Positions 47,306 through 58,056 of a stretch of DNA of 64,000 bases are shown here, one piece after another. Each line of letters begins with the position of its first letter. Within the stretch, counting starts at the first letter, position 1. The stretch lies in contig SPDT01000004.1 of assembly GCA_008477525.1 (NCBI GenBank), positions 1,736,001-1,800,000 of the forward strand, read 5' to 3'. The position numbers and the translations under genes were made by a program. Source of the DNA: Hypomyces perniciosus. Taxonomy: Eukaryota; Ascomycota; Sordariomycetes; Hypocreales; Hypocreaceae. The notes beneath the pieces are model-generated. The model was given only the letters and a program-made list of their open reading frames with translations, ran no database searches and had not been told where the DNA came from.

Positions 47306-47782
47306 CGAAGGTTGGGGACGAAAGACCTGGGTCAGTTCACAACTGGCAGCACCCCTGCTCTACAGTATTAACTTGCTAGCTTCTATACAGTATTTTCCTT
47401 ACAATACAATGCTAAATCTCTATCAGTAATACTTCATAAAACAATAACTTTTAATACAAATTGAGAATACTGTCCTCGAAAATAAAGCCAACCATAATTA
47501 CTGAGAAAGATACCTATACTAGTAACAGTAAATAGTAATAGCGGCAGCGATGGTGGCGGCGATAGCGATTAGGAAGAGAATAATAAGCCTGAGCCATAAG
47601 GATTTAAATGTCTGCTAAGGGATAGAGCTACAGCGAGCTTTATAGGGGAATATGCCTTGTTCTAGTGGGTTATAGCAGGCTTAGTTGACTTTGGTAGGTA
47701 AGGGAGTAGATCAACTCTTATACTGTGTGGCAGGGGTGCCGCCAGTTGCAAAGTGACCCAGGTCTTTCGTCCTCAACCTTCG
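47306..47782. mobile_element. 477-bp TA-flanked inverted-repeat element (MITE-like)
   Basis: The left end begins CGAAGGTTGGGGACGAAAG and the right end is its near-perfect reverse complement. The arms match over about 64 bases, including GACGAAAGACCTGGGTCA, CAACTGGC, GCACCCCTGC and ACAGTAT. A TA dinucleotide stands directly outside both ends (47,304-47,305 and 47,783-47,784), as expected for a Tc1/mariner-type target duplication. The interior is AT-rich with no reading frame, so it would be non-autonomous. Confidence 0.78.
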
Positions 47783-47784
47783 TA

Positions 47785-48727
47785 GTTGGCATATAATATC
47801 GTGGCATCATCCGTGGCAACCAGTAAATAAGGTTAGAGTCAACTCGAAAATACATAGGGAGTCTTAAAATCATTTCTCTTGTTAAAAAAAAAAAACTTGG
47901 CTTTTATAATTCTCCATCCTGCACTTCACCCCAACCTTGTTGTCAAATTCTCTCGCTCCGTTTATCCTCACCGTAATCCTTGAGATAGTATCCCTGCCAG
48001 GAAGCCATCGCCATACTATCAGCGCTTACGCCGCCCTCCCCCCCTTTGCAATTTTTAATAAGAATAAATCTTGAATTTCCAGGGCGAAGAGAGCCTTTAA
48101 AGAACAGTAAAATTAGATCTCCTGACACAAAAAAACGGGAGGCTTTCCAGTGATTCTATCTTTACTATGAGAAAATTGGTCAATTTGTTGTTGTGATAGA
48201 AAGTTTAGGTTGACTCTGCCCAATTTGACAGAGGCTAGCAACGAAAACAAACCCCTCCAGGCGGATTGAACTTACGAGTGAGCATAAACACCTATTATCT
48301 CGAAGGTAAATACTTCATAGTACTACTCTCTACTGATAACTAGGTAGTAGTAGTAGTAATAACAACATAACCAATCGGGGAAGAAGGACTCGGCTGGCTA
48401 ACTAATCCGGCCTGACTAAAAACTATCCGCCGCGGGCGCCCAGGCGGCTAACCAAGGGAAGCTATTGGAGCATATGCCGGGACACTATCTGTTACCCGCA
48501 ATGGCTTTCTGTTCGGCCGCCCCAAACCTTATCTGATAGATTAATAGTGGGCCTGGAAGGTCACAAGGAGTAATTTTTTTTTAGTCAAGGTATTTCACAA
48601 TAAGGCACAATTGCCGCAGTACCAACCAGGCCGAAAATTTGTGCCCGTGTGTCGAAGCATCATGGCGGTTGGCTGGCCGGTGGCCCCCCTAGTGCTAGTA
48701 CCCGGAACCTCATCGCGACTTAATCAG
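47785..48727. other. AT-rich intergenic region
   Basis: No supported gene. A poly-A tract lies near 47,885-47,897. The 5' exon of the following gene probably lies in the right end but could not be assigned. Confidence 0.45.
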
Positions 48728-49974
48728 CGGATAGTACAGTCGCGGTTGGCTTCGACTTGGGTCAATCATACGGGTGAGATGCCTCGTTCTACTTTTCTCC
48801 ATCTTTGATCGCATGTCTGGTGATTACTGACCGATGTCGTTTTGGCTCTAGAACGTCCGTCGGTCGCTTTAAAAATGGCACGACAATCAACTTGGCCAAG
48901 GTCAGGGGAAGTCCTCAATACGTGGCACTCATGGAGCGGCTAATCCAGAAGCCCAAGACTCCGTCCTGGCTTGGCCATCTCGGCGGTATAGGCCACTGGC
49001 TGAGCAAATGGAGGGCGTTGAAGCGAAGCGTAGGCCTTCCCGCGACTCGGGAGAGCAGCATTCTGGCCGAACTAGTATCTGTGTTGAAGTCTGAATCAGA
49101 AATTGCTCTGCAAACTGGAATCGAAACTGTCGCTGTTACGACACCGTGGATGGCTGTCTGGGATAACCAGATACCGGTCGATAGCGTAGTCAATGACGCT
49201 CTGGTTCTTGCAGGGCTCGAGCCGTTTGACTGGATGGCTAACGAGCCTATCTATCTCGGCGAGACCAACACCGTGCTGGCTGCAAATGAACACCAAATAT
49301 GCAAGAAACTCTGGTGTGGTGAAGATCTAGACGGGGACGACTTGGACGAGAACGACCGGAATGCATTTGCATATTTTATCAGGTTAGCCACATTGTTCAT
49401 ATCGGTCTTTTGACATTCTTTATTCCTAGGACTGACAAACGCCCGTTGTTTGCACAGCTTCACCAACCGATCATTGCACACGTCGTTTCAATTCGCCAAC
49501 TGCTTCTATTACGACTCGCCTGACAATAATCTCGCCTACATAGACGCCGACTACGGCCTCGATCAAGTGGACCAGGCGACTACGCAGACAGATTTCTGGA
49601 CTTCACTACAAGAGCGCCTTCTCTACTTCGTTGCCGAGCATACCAAACGCCAGAATGGATACCAGTCTCATCTCCCTTTGCTGGTTCTCGTAGCGGGAGA
49701 GGCAGCTGACACGCCCGAGTTCCTGACTACCATAAAGGACACCGTCAAGCGCATCCCAGACATTCGCGCTAAATACGCACCTACAGGAACGGGTCGAGAA
49801 AACACCGAGAAACCCGGCGCTGAGCTCATAGTCTCGGATGACCCTATTTTTGCGGCCGCCAAAGGGGCAGCTTTTTGGTTACACACTAGGATGGATCGGT
49901 CATATTGCGGCTACTACTTTAAAGGCTCCAACGAGGAACTGGGCATTACAAAGAACGATCGTGTAGAATTGTAA
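48728..49974 (+). CDS. Hsp70/actin-fold ATPase-domain protein, 5' end unresolved
   Basis: Exons: about 48728-48773, 48852-49382 and 49458-49974, joining in frame to about 365 residues. The phosphate-binding loop VGFDLGQSYGTSVG is created only by splicing exon one to exon two, and resembles the Hsp70 phosphate-1 motif. Later parts are VTTPWMAVWDNQIPVDSVVN, NDALVLAGLEPFDW, the strand LLVLVAGEAADTPEFL (phosphate-2/adenosine region) and SDDPIFAAAKGAAFWLHTR at the end. No Hsp70 substrate-binding domain follows; the protein ends soon after. Such Hsp70-like ATPase proteins are common in fungi and of unknown function. No ATG precedes exon one in frame (a TAA lies just upstream), so a further 5' exon is needed or the gene has lost its start. 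Confidence 0.65.
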
Positions 49975-50843
49975 AAGGCCCGACTTATAATAGCTCAAGG
50001 GTGGGTGGGGAGTGACGGTGTTGGCAAGAGCATCTACGAAGAATCGATATTTCAAACCGCAAGTGACGACTCGCTTGGTTTTACTTCGGCCCAATCCTGC
50101 TAGTCGTGATGAAGTGCAGTAGTTCCTGCGACAGGGCGTCATTGACCGATGAGGAAATAAGCGGCGCATCAGCATACGTAGAGTAAGCCGATGCCCCTAG
50201 ATGCTTCAATGTGGCTCTCTCTATTGACTTCCACGAGATGCAGCTGGGGTAGGAAATTAGCTAGCTATGTGGGAACAAGCTGCTATATAAACACACAATA
50301 TCTGATGACGGGAACGGATTGGTGGAACGAAAAAAGGTTTCGATTATGGCGGACCCGGCGGCTATTCTTCCCCATGAAAACAGGATATTGATCCTTGTCA
50401 TATGGGAATGTAACTGCTATCCTTAGACCGCTTCATAAAATCAAGAGGGGTACTCCGTAATTACGATGCTTTAAACTAGACATAAAAGCTTTAAGCGGAT
50501 GTCTATATTAGTGATTATAGTTGGTTGCTTTTACTATCTTGATCGATTCTTTATTACTACCTCTCTTCCACCAAGGACACACCCCCCCTTTCCAGTAGTA
50601 TTTTGGGCCACAGGACCTGGATGTGTATAGAAAAATGCAGTAAGAACTAGAAAATAAAATACATACAATACGGCGAACATAAAGTTTGACCTTCCAGAGC
50701 CACGAGAAAAACCTCGCCCGCACTCCATGACAGGCGACCTTGTTTTCCTTCCGCTCTCTCAAACTCTTCTCAACGATTACAATCGTCAATTCCAATTACT
50801 ATTCACACTAAAACTTCTCTTTTGGCCTCAGCAATTCACCAAG
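49975..50843. other. Intergenic region
   Basis: No gene recognised. The minus-strand frame 50,795-50,508 is short and without family signals. Confidence 0.4.
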
Positions 50844-51034
50844 ATGTCTTTGGAATCAGAATTGCCTATAAAGGTAAAGTGTCCTCAAACACAGTTAAGT
50901 CTAAACGTTAAACATCCACCATCTAGGTCATAGTATATGCCGGCAATGATTCCTGGGTAAGGGGCAAAAGCCAAGCTCAACTATTAATACTGGAGAGATT
51001 TGATACCGGAGAAATCAAGAGGTTAAAACAATAA
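50844..51034 (+). CDS. Possible 45-residue spliced small protein
   Basis: An ATG in good context (CACCAAGATGTCT) opens ten codons (MSLESELPIK). A 53-base intron follows with a GTAAAG donor, GTTAAAC as a possible branch site and an ATCTAG acceptor. The frame then stays open for 35 codons (VIVYAGNDSW, later LLILERFDTGE) to a TAA. No signal peptide or known domain. The joint presence of a leader-like A/C-rich 5' region and exact intron signals is the only support, so it may be chance. Confidence 0.3.
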
Positions 51035-51545
51035 TACGAGAACAACTAGCCAGAGAGGGTCTGAGTGGGAGAAGAGTAAACAGAAAAAAATAACCCTAAA
51101 GTTATCTGCCAGGATAAAGCGGTATAGTTTGATAGCAATAGGAGCTAATTCCGATGGGATTGTCGGGTTTAAAAAATAACATCTCTACTGAACATATGTC
51201 ACATCGGACTTATATGTCAGATATTCTCCATTATATACGAAGTAAGCTAACACCAGCAGATATTCTTACTCACTAGCCCTATTGCAGTAACTGCAAGTCT
51301 TGCCAATACTAGTATTGTCCCCTTTGCCTTTGCTTCCTCGTGGGCTTGCCCTCTTGGGGGTCAACTATCACGGAGTGGACGTACGATAGTAGCTGTTTGC
51401 TATAGTTACCCCCTTTCTGTATCTATATAGAGTACACATAAAATATATAAACCTTTGCCGCCACTCAACCACAAGCCTTCAAGTCTTCAAACTGTCTCAA
51501 CAATTTCAGCAAAGACATAAACACTACAATCTTCATCTTATCAAT
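51035..51545. promoter_or_regulatory. Upstream region of the small secreted protein gene
   Basis: No gene. A TATA-like ATATATAAACC element lies about 95 bases before the ATG, followed by a C/A/T-rich leader. Confidence 0.4.
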
Positions 51546-52068
51546 ATGCTCTACCACTCTCTCATTCTAGGCCTAGTGGCAATTCCGGCTACTCTCGCAG
51601 CAGAATGCTTTGGAAGCCCAAATCCTGGCTTGACTCTCGCAGAGTACCAGCAGGTGGCGGACCAAGTTTGCAACGTCGGCCCAAATGCCCAAATGCAGTT
51701 CGGCGATAGTGGAAACCCCAACCATCACAGAAGAGTAGTTGAAGCCAGTTATACGGGAACGGCCAAGATTCACTGCAGGGTAAGCATTACCAGGCGCGTT
51801 ATATATCTGGAGAATGACAGCCCCTTTTGGCTTTTTTTCTTTTCTCTCCTTGCTCTGGCTACGACTTTCGTTCTATCACGAGTCCGCTGGGATTTGGTTT
51901 TCTTTTACCCCTTTACCTCTGTGTATTCCTAACTAATTTGTGGCATAGGAGGCTTTCGCAAATATTCTATCCCAGTGCGTGCAGAGCTCTGGAAAGAACG
52001 GGGGATCGTGGACGTGGGTTAAAGGCGCTGTGAATGAGCGTTATTATATTCAGTCGTTCTATGGTTAG
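51546..52068 (+). CDS. Small secreted cysteine-containing protein
   Basis: Exons 51546-51779 and 51949-52068 give 117 residues. A clear signal peptide (MLYHSLILGLVAIPATLAA) precedes a short mature chain with four cysteines: Cys21, Cys42, Cys77 and Cys88, enough for two disulphides. Cys77 lies at the end of exon one. Exon two gives EAFANILSQCVQSSGKNGG, SWTWVKGAVN and ends YYIQSFYG. The intron (169 bases, GTAAGC...CATAG) is long for this genome. I do not recognise a named family. Small size, secretion and the gene-poor AT-rich setting are typical of effector candidates, but no function can be claimed. Confidence 0.75.
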
Positions 52069-52337
52069 GAGGATATCCCTAGCTATTCGGGTAATAGTTG
52101 TGTATGTATGTGTGTCAGGGGTATTCCATCTTGGATTCGCTAAAGATATATGTTCTAATCCTAATGGCGATTCCGCTGATTATTTCCCGTCTTTCCGTGT
52201 TTGAAAATTTCCTGTGTGCTCTGTACTGTTTTTTCACATACTTGTAACTTTTCAGCTCTATCAAGGCTTTCAATTACTACATGATAAAAGTATCTACGGA
52301 GTATCTATTCCGTTTGGTATGTAATTAGAATGCTTAT

Positions 52338-52382
52338 AGTAGTACTACTATTACTACTAGTACGACTACTACTACTACTACT
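52338..52382. repeat. (ACT)n microsatellite
   Basis: Interrupted ACT/AGT trinucleotide repeats. Confidence 0.8.
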
Positions 52383-52727
52383 TATAGCATTACTCGTATT
52401 CGGCTATCATCTCTTTTACCACGTGACCCAACTATAGCCTGTATCCACAACACAATTTGCTAAGGTATGTTATGATAACGGCCCTCTACTATTTTCTAGT
52501 TTTCTAGTTAGCTTCAATTGAGAGGGTTCCTCGCGTATTGCTGTTACGCTCAACAGCTAGATCCGACACTACTAGTACTAAACATTCCGTATTAGGAAGT
52601 ATAGCTGGCAGCTACTGGTACATAGTCGTCCTCCACTTGGGAACCCTGCTAGCTATGTCGTATAACCTAGGATTCAAATACGAGTAAATACTACTAGTAG
52701 TACTTCGTACAAAGTAGAGGACTCTGA

Positions 52728-52772
52728 TGAGGCCGTAATCTCTAACGCCTTAAATTATTACAGGCGGCCTGA
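52728..52772 (+). repeat. Dispersed repeat, partial copy B
   Basis: It matches the first part of copy C (GATGAGGC, then CTAACGCCT, AATTA, CAGGCGG) and then diverges. Confidence 0.5.
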
Positions 52773-53270
52773 AATTTCAAAAAGAGACGTAGGCTATACT
52801 TGTCTTAGTAGGGATCTGCAGCATAAAAGTGAGAAGTGGCTGTCCACCCTTGTAAGCAACGTATCGAACAATAGCAGGGAATTTGCAATACTATCGCGAA
52901 AATGCCGCAAGAGGATAATTGCCAAGGAATTTGACAAAAAAAAAGAGAATTCTATTGTCTTTCACGGGATTGATAAGTTATTTTATTTCTGCTTATCTAC
53001 TAATACTGACACAACGCGTATTGACTGGCTGTTACCGCGCCTACTTGTTAAAAAAGAAGATGAAAGAGATAATAAAATATAGTAATAGTAGTAATAGTAG
53101 TAATAATAATAACAACTACGAAGCATAGCCGCTAATATTTATTTATTGCAAAGCAAGCCACCAGACAGCCATTGTGGAAATGGGATGTGCAAATTGCTGT
53201 CTCAGACGAAGTACTTACTACTACTTGTACGAAGCACGGAGTATTGCTCGTACTTTGTAATTGAAATGAT

Positions 53271-53370
53271 GAGGCTCTGATCCCTAACGCCTCGAATTAC
53301 TATTTCAGGCGGACAAGAGAGGATAGTATACTATCTGCTACCACCAGAACTAGCGGGCATAATTACCATG
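53271..53370 (+). repeat. Dispersed repeat, copy C
   Basis: Same block order and strand as copy A at 36,706-36,812, including ATCTGCTAC and the AGAACTAGCGGGCATAATTA region. Confidence 0.65.
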
Positions 53371-54358
53371 TAATACTATCTCCACTCAAAAGTCACTTAA
53401 CTACTCCGTACTCCGATGATCAGTGAGTAGGCAGGACTGGCAGAGCTTGAAAAATACTGCTTGGCATTAAAAAAATAGATAGGTCTTTGAATATCAAGTC
53501 AAGAGCTTACACGAGCTCTAAGCAATATTACCTTCTTCAGCTCCAACACCAAACCAACCTTCTTCTTGTTCGCAAACCAACCATCATACCTAGTTATAGA
53601 CTCCCAAGCCTCGGTTCCCCGCAAAACACGAAAGATGGGCCAGGGCCATGCATCCCGGTCCTTAATCCAGGTTTCTGGCCATCCAGAATCGTGCTGACAG
53701 CGCCCAAAACACTTGGCGTAGCGGCTAGCCAGCGCCCGTCTCCAGGCCATGCAGCCTCCGCTAAACCACCATTGGCATGTCAGATTCAGGTCACTGCACA
53801 CTTGGGGGCGCTATAACACTAGTACATACTCCGTACTTCGTACATACGCGAGAATCTGGACACACCCACTCGCTTGTGGCTTCATCATACAGCTTTTGTC
53901 TCTTTGTTTTCCCCTCTCCATTACTTCGTACTTTGTGCTGTTACTTCGTAGGTCTGTCTGTCCCCTCACACTCGCCCGCTTCCTTCGGGGTGGCCCTTGC
54001 CGCTGTCTCTTCTTCGTGTTTCGTACTCCGTCTCTGCCAGTATTACAGCTTTCTCATGATTTCTCTGGCTTGTCCATTTTGCATGGCGAGCGCCGTTGCG
54101 CACAGCAGCTCGTGAACCACATCGAATCGCATACGCGACCTCCAGCGCCTTGCCGTGATCGCCAGGTTACACGCGAACTATTCTCGAGTGGCCCAAGAGA
54201 AAAGGCGGTGGGATTCAGCATATCTGGTCGTCGAAGGAATAGAATAACTGGTCGCCAAACAGCAAAATATACTCACTGAAGTCGGCCAGCTGCCCGCCAG
54301 TCGTGGCATTTGCGATTCACAGCTGCAAGCACTCATCCGATCTTTCAAAACCCCCGAG

Positions 54359-54374
54359 CACACACACACACACG
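54359..54374. repeat. (CA)n microsatellite
   Basis: Dinucleotide CA run of eight units in the leader of the following transporter gene. Confidence 0.85.
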
Positions 54375-54406
54375 CCCCAAAAACAATTCCTCAAAAACAC
54401 GCACAA

Positions 54407-56162
54407 ATGGCAAAGGAAGAAATAGAAGCAATCGAATTCGCCGACATGTCCTCTCCGACTACCACTGTTACCACCGCAGCCGCAGCCCCCGCAGACGAAG
54501 AACAGCCTCTCAGCTATTTTCGCAGCATGACCAACTCGTCCAGCAGCAGCACCAACGCCCTGCTTTTCTGGCGCAGCAAGACGGACGAATCGTCTCGCGA
54601 CTTTGGCCTCCAGGAGCGCAGCACTGATGGCAATGGCGGAGGGGAGGGCGATGCTGAGCAGAGTCCCAGCATTGAGGCTGGCAGCACGTCTGAGTATCGC
54701 ACCTACAAGCGCCGCTGGTTCGGCCTCGTCCAGCTCACGCTGATGAACATTGTGGTGTCCTGGGGTGTAAGTCAATCTCGAATGAAGATGCGATGAGGAG
54801 AAAATGGTATCTTGTAGTTCGTTCATATCAAAGTGCTGACCTCTCTCTCTCTCCACAGTGGCTCACCTACGCCCCTGTCGCAGACTTCGCAGCCGAATAC
54901 TACGACGTCGACGCCTCGGCGATAAACTGGCTCAGCGTAGCCTTCTTCTTCGCCTTCGTCGTCATCTTCCCTCTCTGCATCGTCATCCTCCACCGTGGCC
55001 TCAAACCCGCCTTCATCTGCGGCGCTGTGCTGCTCCTTGTGGGCAACTGGATCCGCTACGCAGGCTCCACGAATCGCGAGGGCGGCACCTACGCCTGCGC
55101 CATGGTTGGCGGAATCCTCATTGGCTTTGCCCAGCCCTTTGTCCTCGCCGCGCCGACTAGGTACTCGGACATATGGTTCACGGACCGGGGACGGGTGGCT
55201 GCTACGGCGTTGGCGAGTCTGGCGAATCCCTTTGGCGCGGCTTTGGGACAGTTGATCAATCCTCTTTGGGCCAGTGAGGCGGACGATGTCTCCCGAATAG
55301 TTCTCTACGTCGCCATCATCGTACGTATCCCTCTGCCCCCTAGTGACAGCTTCAGCTAACCAAAAGATAGACCTCTGTATGCTGCATCCCTGCCTTCTTC
55401 ATCCCCTCTCAACCCCCCACCCCCGTTGGGCCCTCCTCCGAAACTCCTAAGATGGACCTCATCCCGTCCATCCGCTCCGCCATCCGTTCTCCCGAGCTCT
55501 GGCTCATCTTCGCCACCTTCTCCGTCTTCGTCGGGCTCTTCAACGCCATCTCCACCCTACTCAACCAGATGCTCGTGCCCTACGGCTTCTCCAACGACCA
55601 GGCCGGCATCGGCGGCGCTGTCCTCATCGTCGCCGGCCTCGTCTTCGCAGCCATCACCTCCCCGATCATCGACCGCACGAAAAAGTTCCTTCTCGCCGTC
55701 AAGGTCTTCACGCCACTCATCGCGCTGTGTTACTTCATCTTCATATGGATGCCCGAAACGCGCAACGTCGCAGGCCCATACGTCGTTCTCGCTGTCCTCG
55801 GCTCCGCATCCTTCGCCCTCGTGCCCATAGCACTCGAATTCCTCGCCGATCTGAGCCATCCCATCAGTCCTGAACTCACCTCCACAACCGCTTGGGCAGG
55901 CGGACAACTCTTTGGTGCTATTTTTGTCATCATTGGGGATGCCCTGGTGGCTGGTCCAGAGGCTAATCCGCCGCGACACATGAAGAACTTTCTCATCTTC
56001 CAAGGCGTCCTGGGCGTAGTGGCAACGCCAATGGTCATAGTCCTGGGTTGGTTCGGACGCCGGGATAAAGTAGTCTTGAGAAGACTGCAACAGCCACAGC
56101 AGGAGCCGAACGCTGAAGAGGCCGACGAAAGAACTGCGGCATATAACGCAGGCCATGCATGA
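54407..56162 (+). CDS. MFS transporter of the FLVCR/SLC49 group
   Basis: Exons 54407-54766, 54859-55320 and 55371-56162 give 537 residues. A long hydrophilic N-terminus (about 1-105, acidic and serine-rich) is followed by [20 protein letters not shown] and about 12 membrane segments. Typical pieces are [20 protein letters not shown] and [48 protein letters not shown], the motif [16 protein letters not shown] and [20 protein letters not shown]. Members of this group move haem, choline or related small molecules; the fungal substrate is not known. Splice phases are 0 throughout. It marks the return to GC-rich conserved genes after the AT-rich stretch. Confidence 0.85.
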
Positions 56163-56470
56163 ATAATGAAAATAGAAATGCCATGCCATTCTCTTTTACA
56201 ATGTAATTTAATTGGACGACAGGGAGGAGATCATAGTCGTTTTTTCCGGTTTAGTAGGGCCAACGTAGAAAGGACACATGATCCTTCGGTTATTAGGGAC
56301 TACGTCTGTGATTGTCCGTCTTTAGCTATTTCGTTTCGAATTTTATACCCCGATTCGCTTTTTTCGCTGCTTTCCAACTCTGGTCCTTCATTAATCCATC
56401 ATATATTACTCCGTATATGCATGCAAATCTTGCACTAGCTGGAGTAAATCGCTTTTCCTTTTGCAAGAGG

Positions 56471-58056
56471 CTATTCCCTCTCTTCCGCTAGAATAGTCGC
56501 CCATTGATGCCTCATCCGCTCCAACTCCCCCCAGCACTTCGCGCCCAGCTCCTCAAACTCGACAATCTCCTCCTGCGTGACGTTCGTTGCGCGGGACCTA
56601 CGGCCAACAGACTTGTGCCAGACACCCTTGGTGGTATCCGCAGCAATAGTCGCGTCAGTCTCGGGCTTGCCCTCCCAGCCCCAGCCGTCGACCTCTGTCT
56701 TCTTGACATCCGACTCTAATTTGTCGTTGCAGCTGCTCCCCCACTTGGTGCGATCGGCGTTGACCTCGTCAAGGGCAGACTGGTCCTGAAGAGTAATCCA
56801 AACAGCCGACTTTGCGCCTCTGTATCCATCGACATTATGCCAGGGGGAACCGAGCCAGCGGGCAAGGAGAAGAGCCCACCTATACGCCCATAAAAAGTAC
56901 CATGGTAGGGGGAAGATGGAGCTCACAACAATGCCAGGGTGTATGACGTACATCTTCGGAGGGATTGGGGTTTCAGTGGCATCGCCACCGCATTCTTCGT
57001 CTATTTGCAGGAACTGCGTTGACATGGATCGGACGGAAGGGAGTGTGTATGTCAGGGTCATGATGTCAGTGAGGCGTTTTGCGGATTCGTAGGCATCGGA
57101 ATGGACGAAGCATTGTATATCGTCCTGGTGGAATAGCTCGCGCACTGCTTCGAGGCTGCTGGTCCAGGCGATACGGCCTGGGGCTTCATTCTGGGATCGG
57201 CGGCTGAGGAGAGGGAGGAGTTGGTGAGTGAGGACGTAGTGGCCAAAGAGACAGGCGCAAAAGACCTCGCCGAGGAGTGGTTTGTCTGGCTGCATTGTCC
57301 TAGGTTAGCGTTCCGCCATAAAACAGAGACCGACAAGATAAACCATACATAATTGTAGCTCGGGCGCTCATTCAAAATGCACGTTGGGAGAGAATCTTTA
57401 AAGTTCGGCCACGTTACCATCTGGACGAAGCCCTGAGTCAACATCCTCCACACAGCAGTGACATAGTTCAACCCGGACCATCCTCCATACGCCGCATTAA
57501 GCACCATAGTGTCCAGCCGTGGTATCTTCACGTTCCTCAAATATTCTCCCTCCAGGCCCTCTGGATTGCTCACTGTGCCGCGGCATAGTCTGTCTGCAAA
57601 AGCGTATATGCCACGCAAATCGCACACGTCAAGCAACAGACTCAGCACGTGAATCCGAGCAACCGTGTCCTGCCACCGATATGCCTCCCCCACACGGGAC
57701 TGTAGCGCCGTGGACGTCTTCGCCGCGTTTTCAGCATATTCGCGCAAGGCCCGAATGGTCTGCAGGGACTTGGACTTGGATCGCGTCGTTGGGATTAGAA
57801 TGAGATGTGATTTAAGGGGTCGCGTCGCAAGAAACTCGTCGATCAGGCGCTGTCCGGTGCCCAGGCCAATGCCACTGCATAGATCCCTCCTTGTTAGCGA
57901 AGATCAACGGCACGAATTGGCCCATCCTTAGGTTGGACTGTACCTGTTGGCACCCGTGATGAGGACGAAGAGCTGCTCATGAGCCGGAACCGACTCCCAC
58001 GGCGCGGGCTGTGGTGCCGCTGTTGATGCTGCTATGACTGATACCTCCGCTGCCAT
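56471..58056 (-). CDS. ERG27: 3-keto-steroid reductase (ERG27-like SDR)
   Basis: It reduces the C-3 ketone during C-4 demethylation in ergosterol synthesis, at the ER with ERG25 and ERG26. Minus-strand exons 58056-57944, 57874-57349 and 57289-56471 give 485 residues. The cofactor motif ITGANSGIGLGTGQRL is built across the first intron. Further marks are VLNAAYGGWSG, PLLGEVFCACLFGHYVLTH and the catalytic YESAK (DAYESAKRLTDI) with the preceding IAWTSSLEA serine. A membrane-associating stretch (FPLPWYFLWAYRWALLLARW) follows. The second intron uses the acceptor ATGCAG at the PDKPLL codons; the nearer CCTAG would break the frame. Length fits fungal ERG27. Confidence 0.9.

Larger units (their letters stand above)
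52069..54406. other. AT-rich gene-poor region, right edge of accessory stretch
   Basis: 2.3 kb with no supported gene. It contains an (ACT)n run at about 52,338-52,382, dispersed repeat copies at 52,728 and 53,271, many TACGGAGTA/TACGAAGTA words (about 52,290-54,025) and a CA run at 54,359-54,374. Confidence 0.55.

Noticed and set aside
53499..53801. 100-codon minus-strand frame
   Set aside because: It starts with GTG, has no recognisable domain and lies in repeat-rich spacer.
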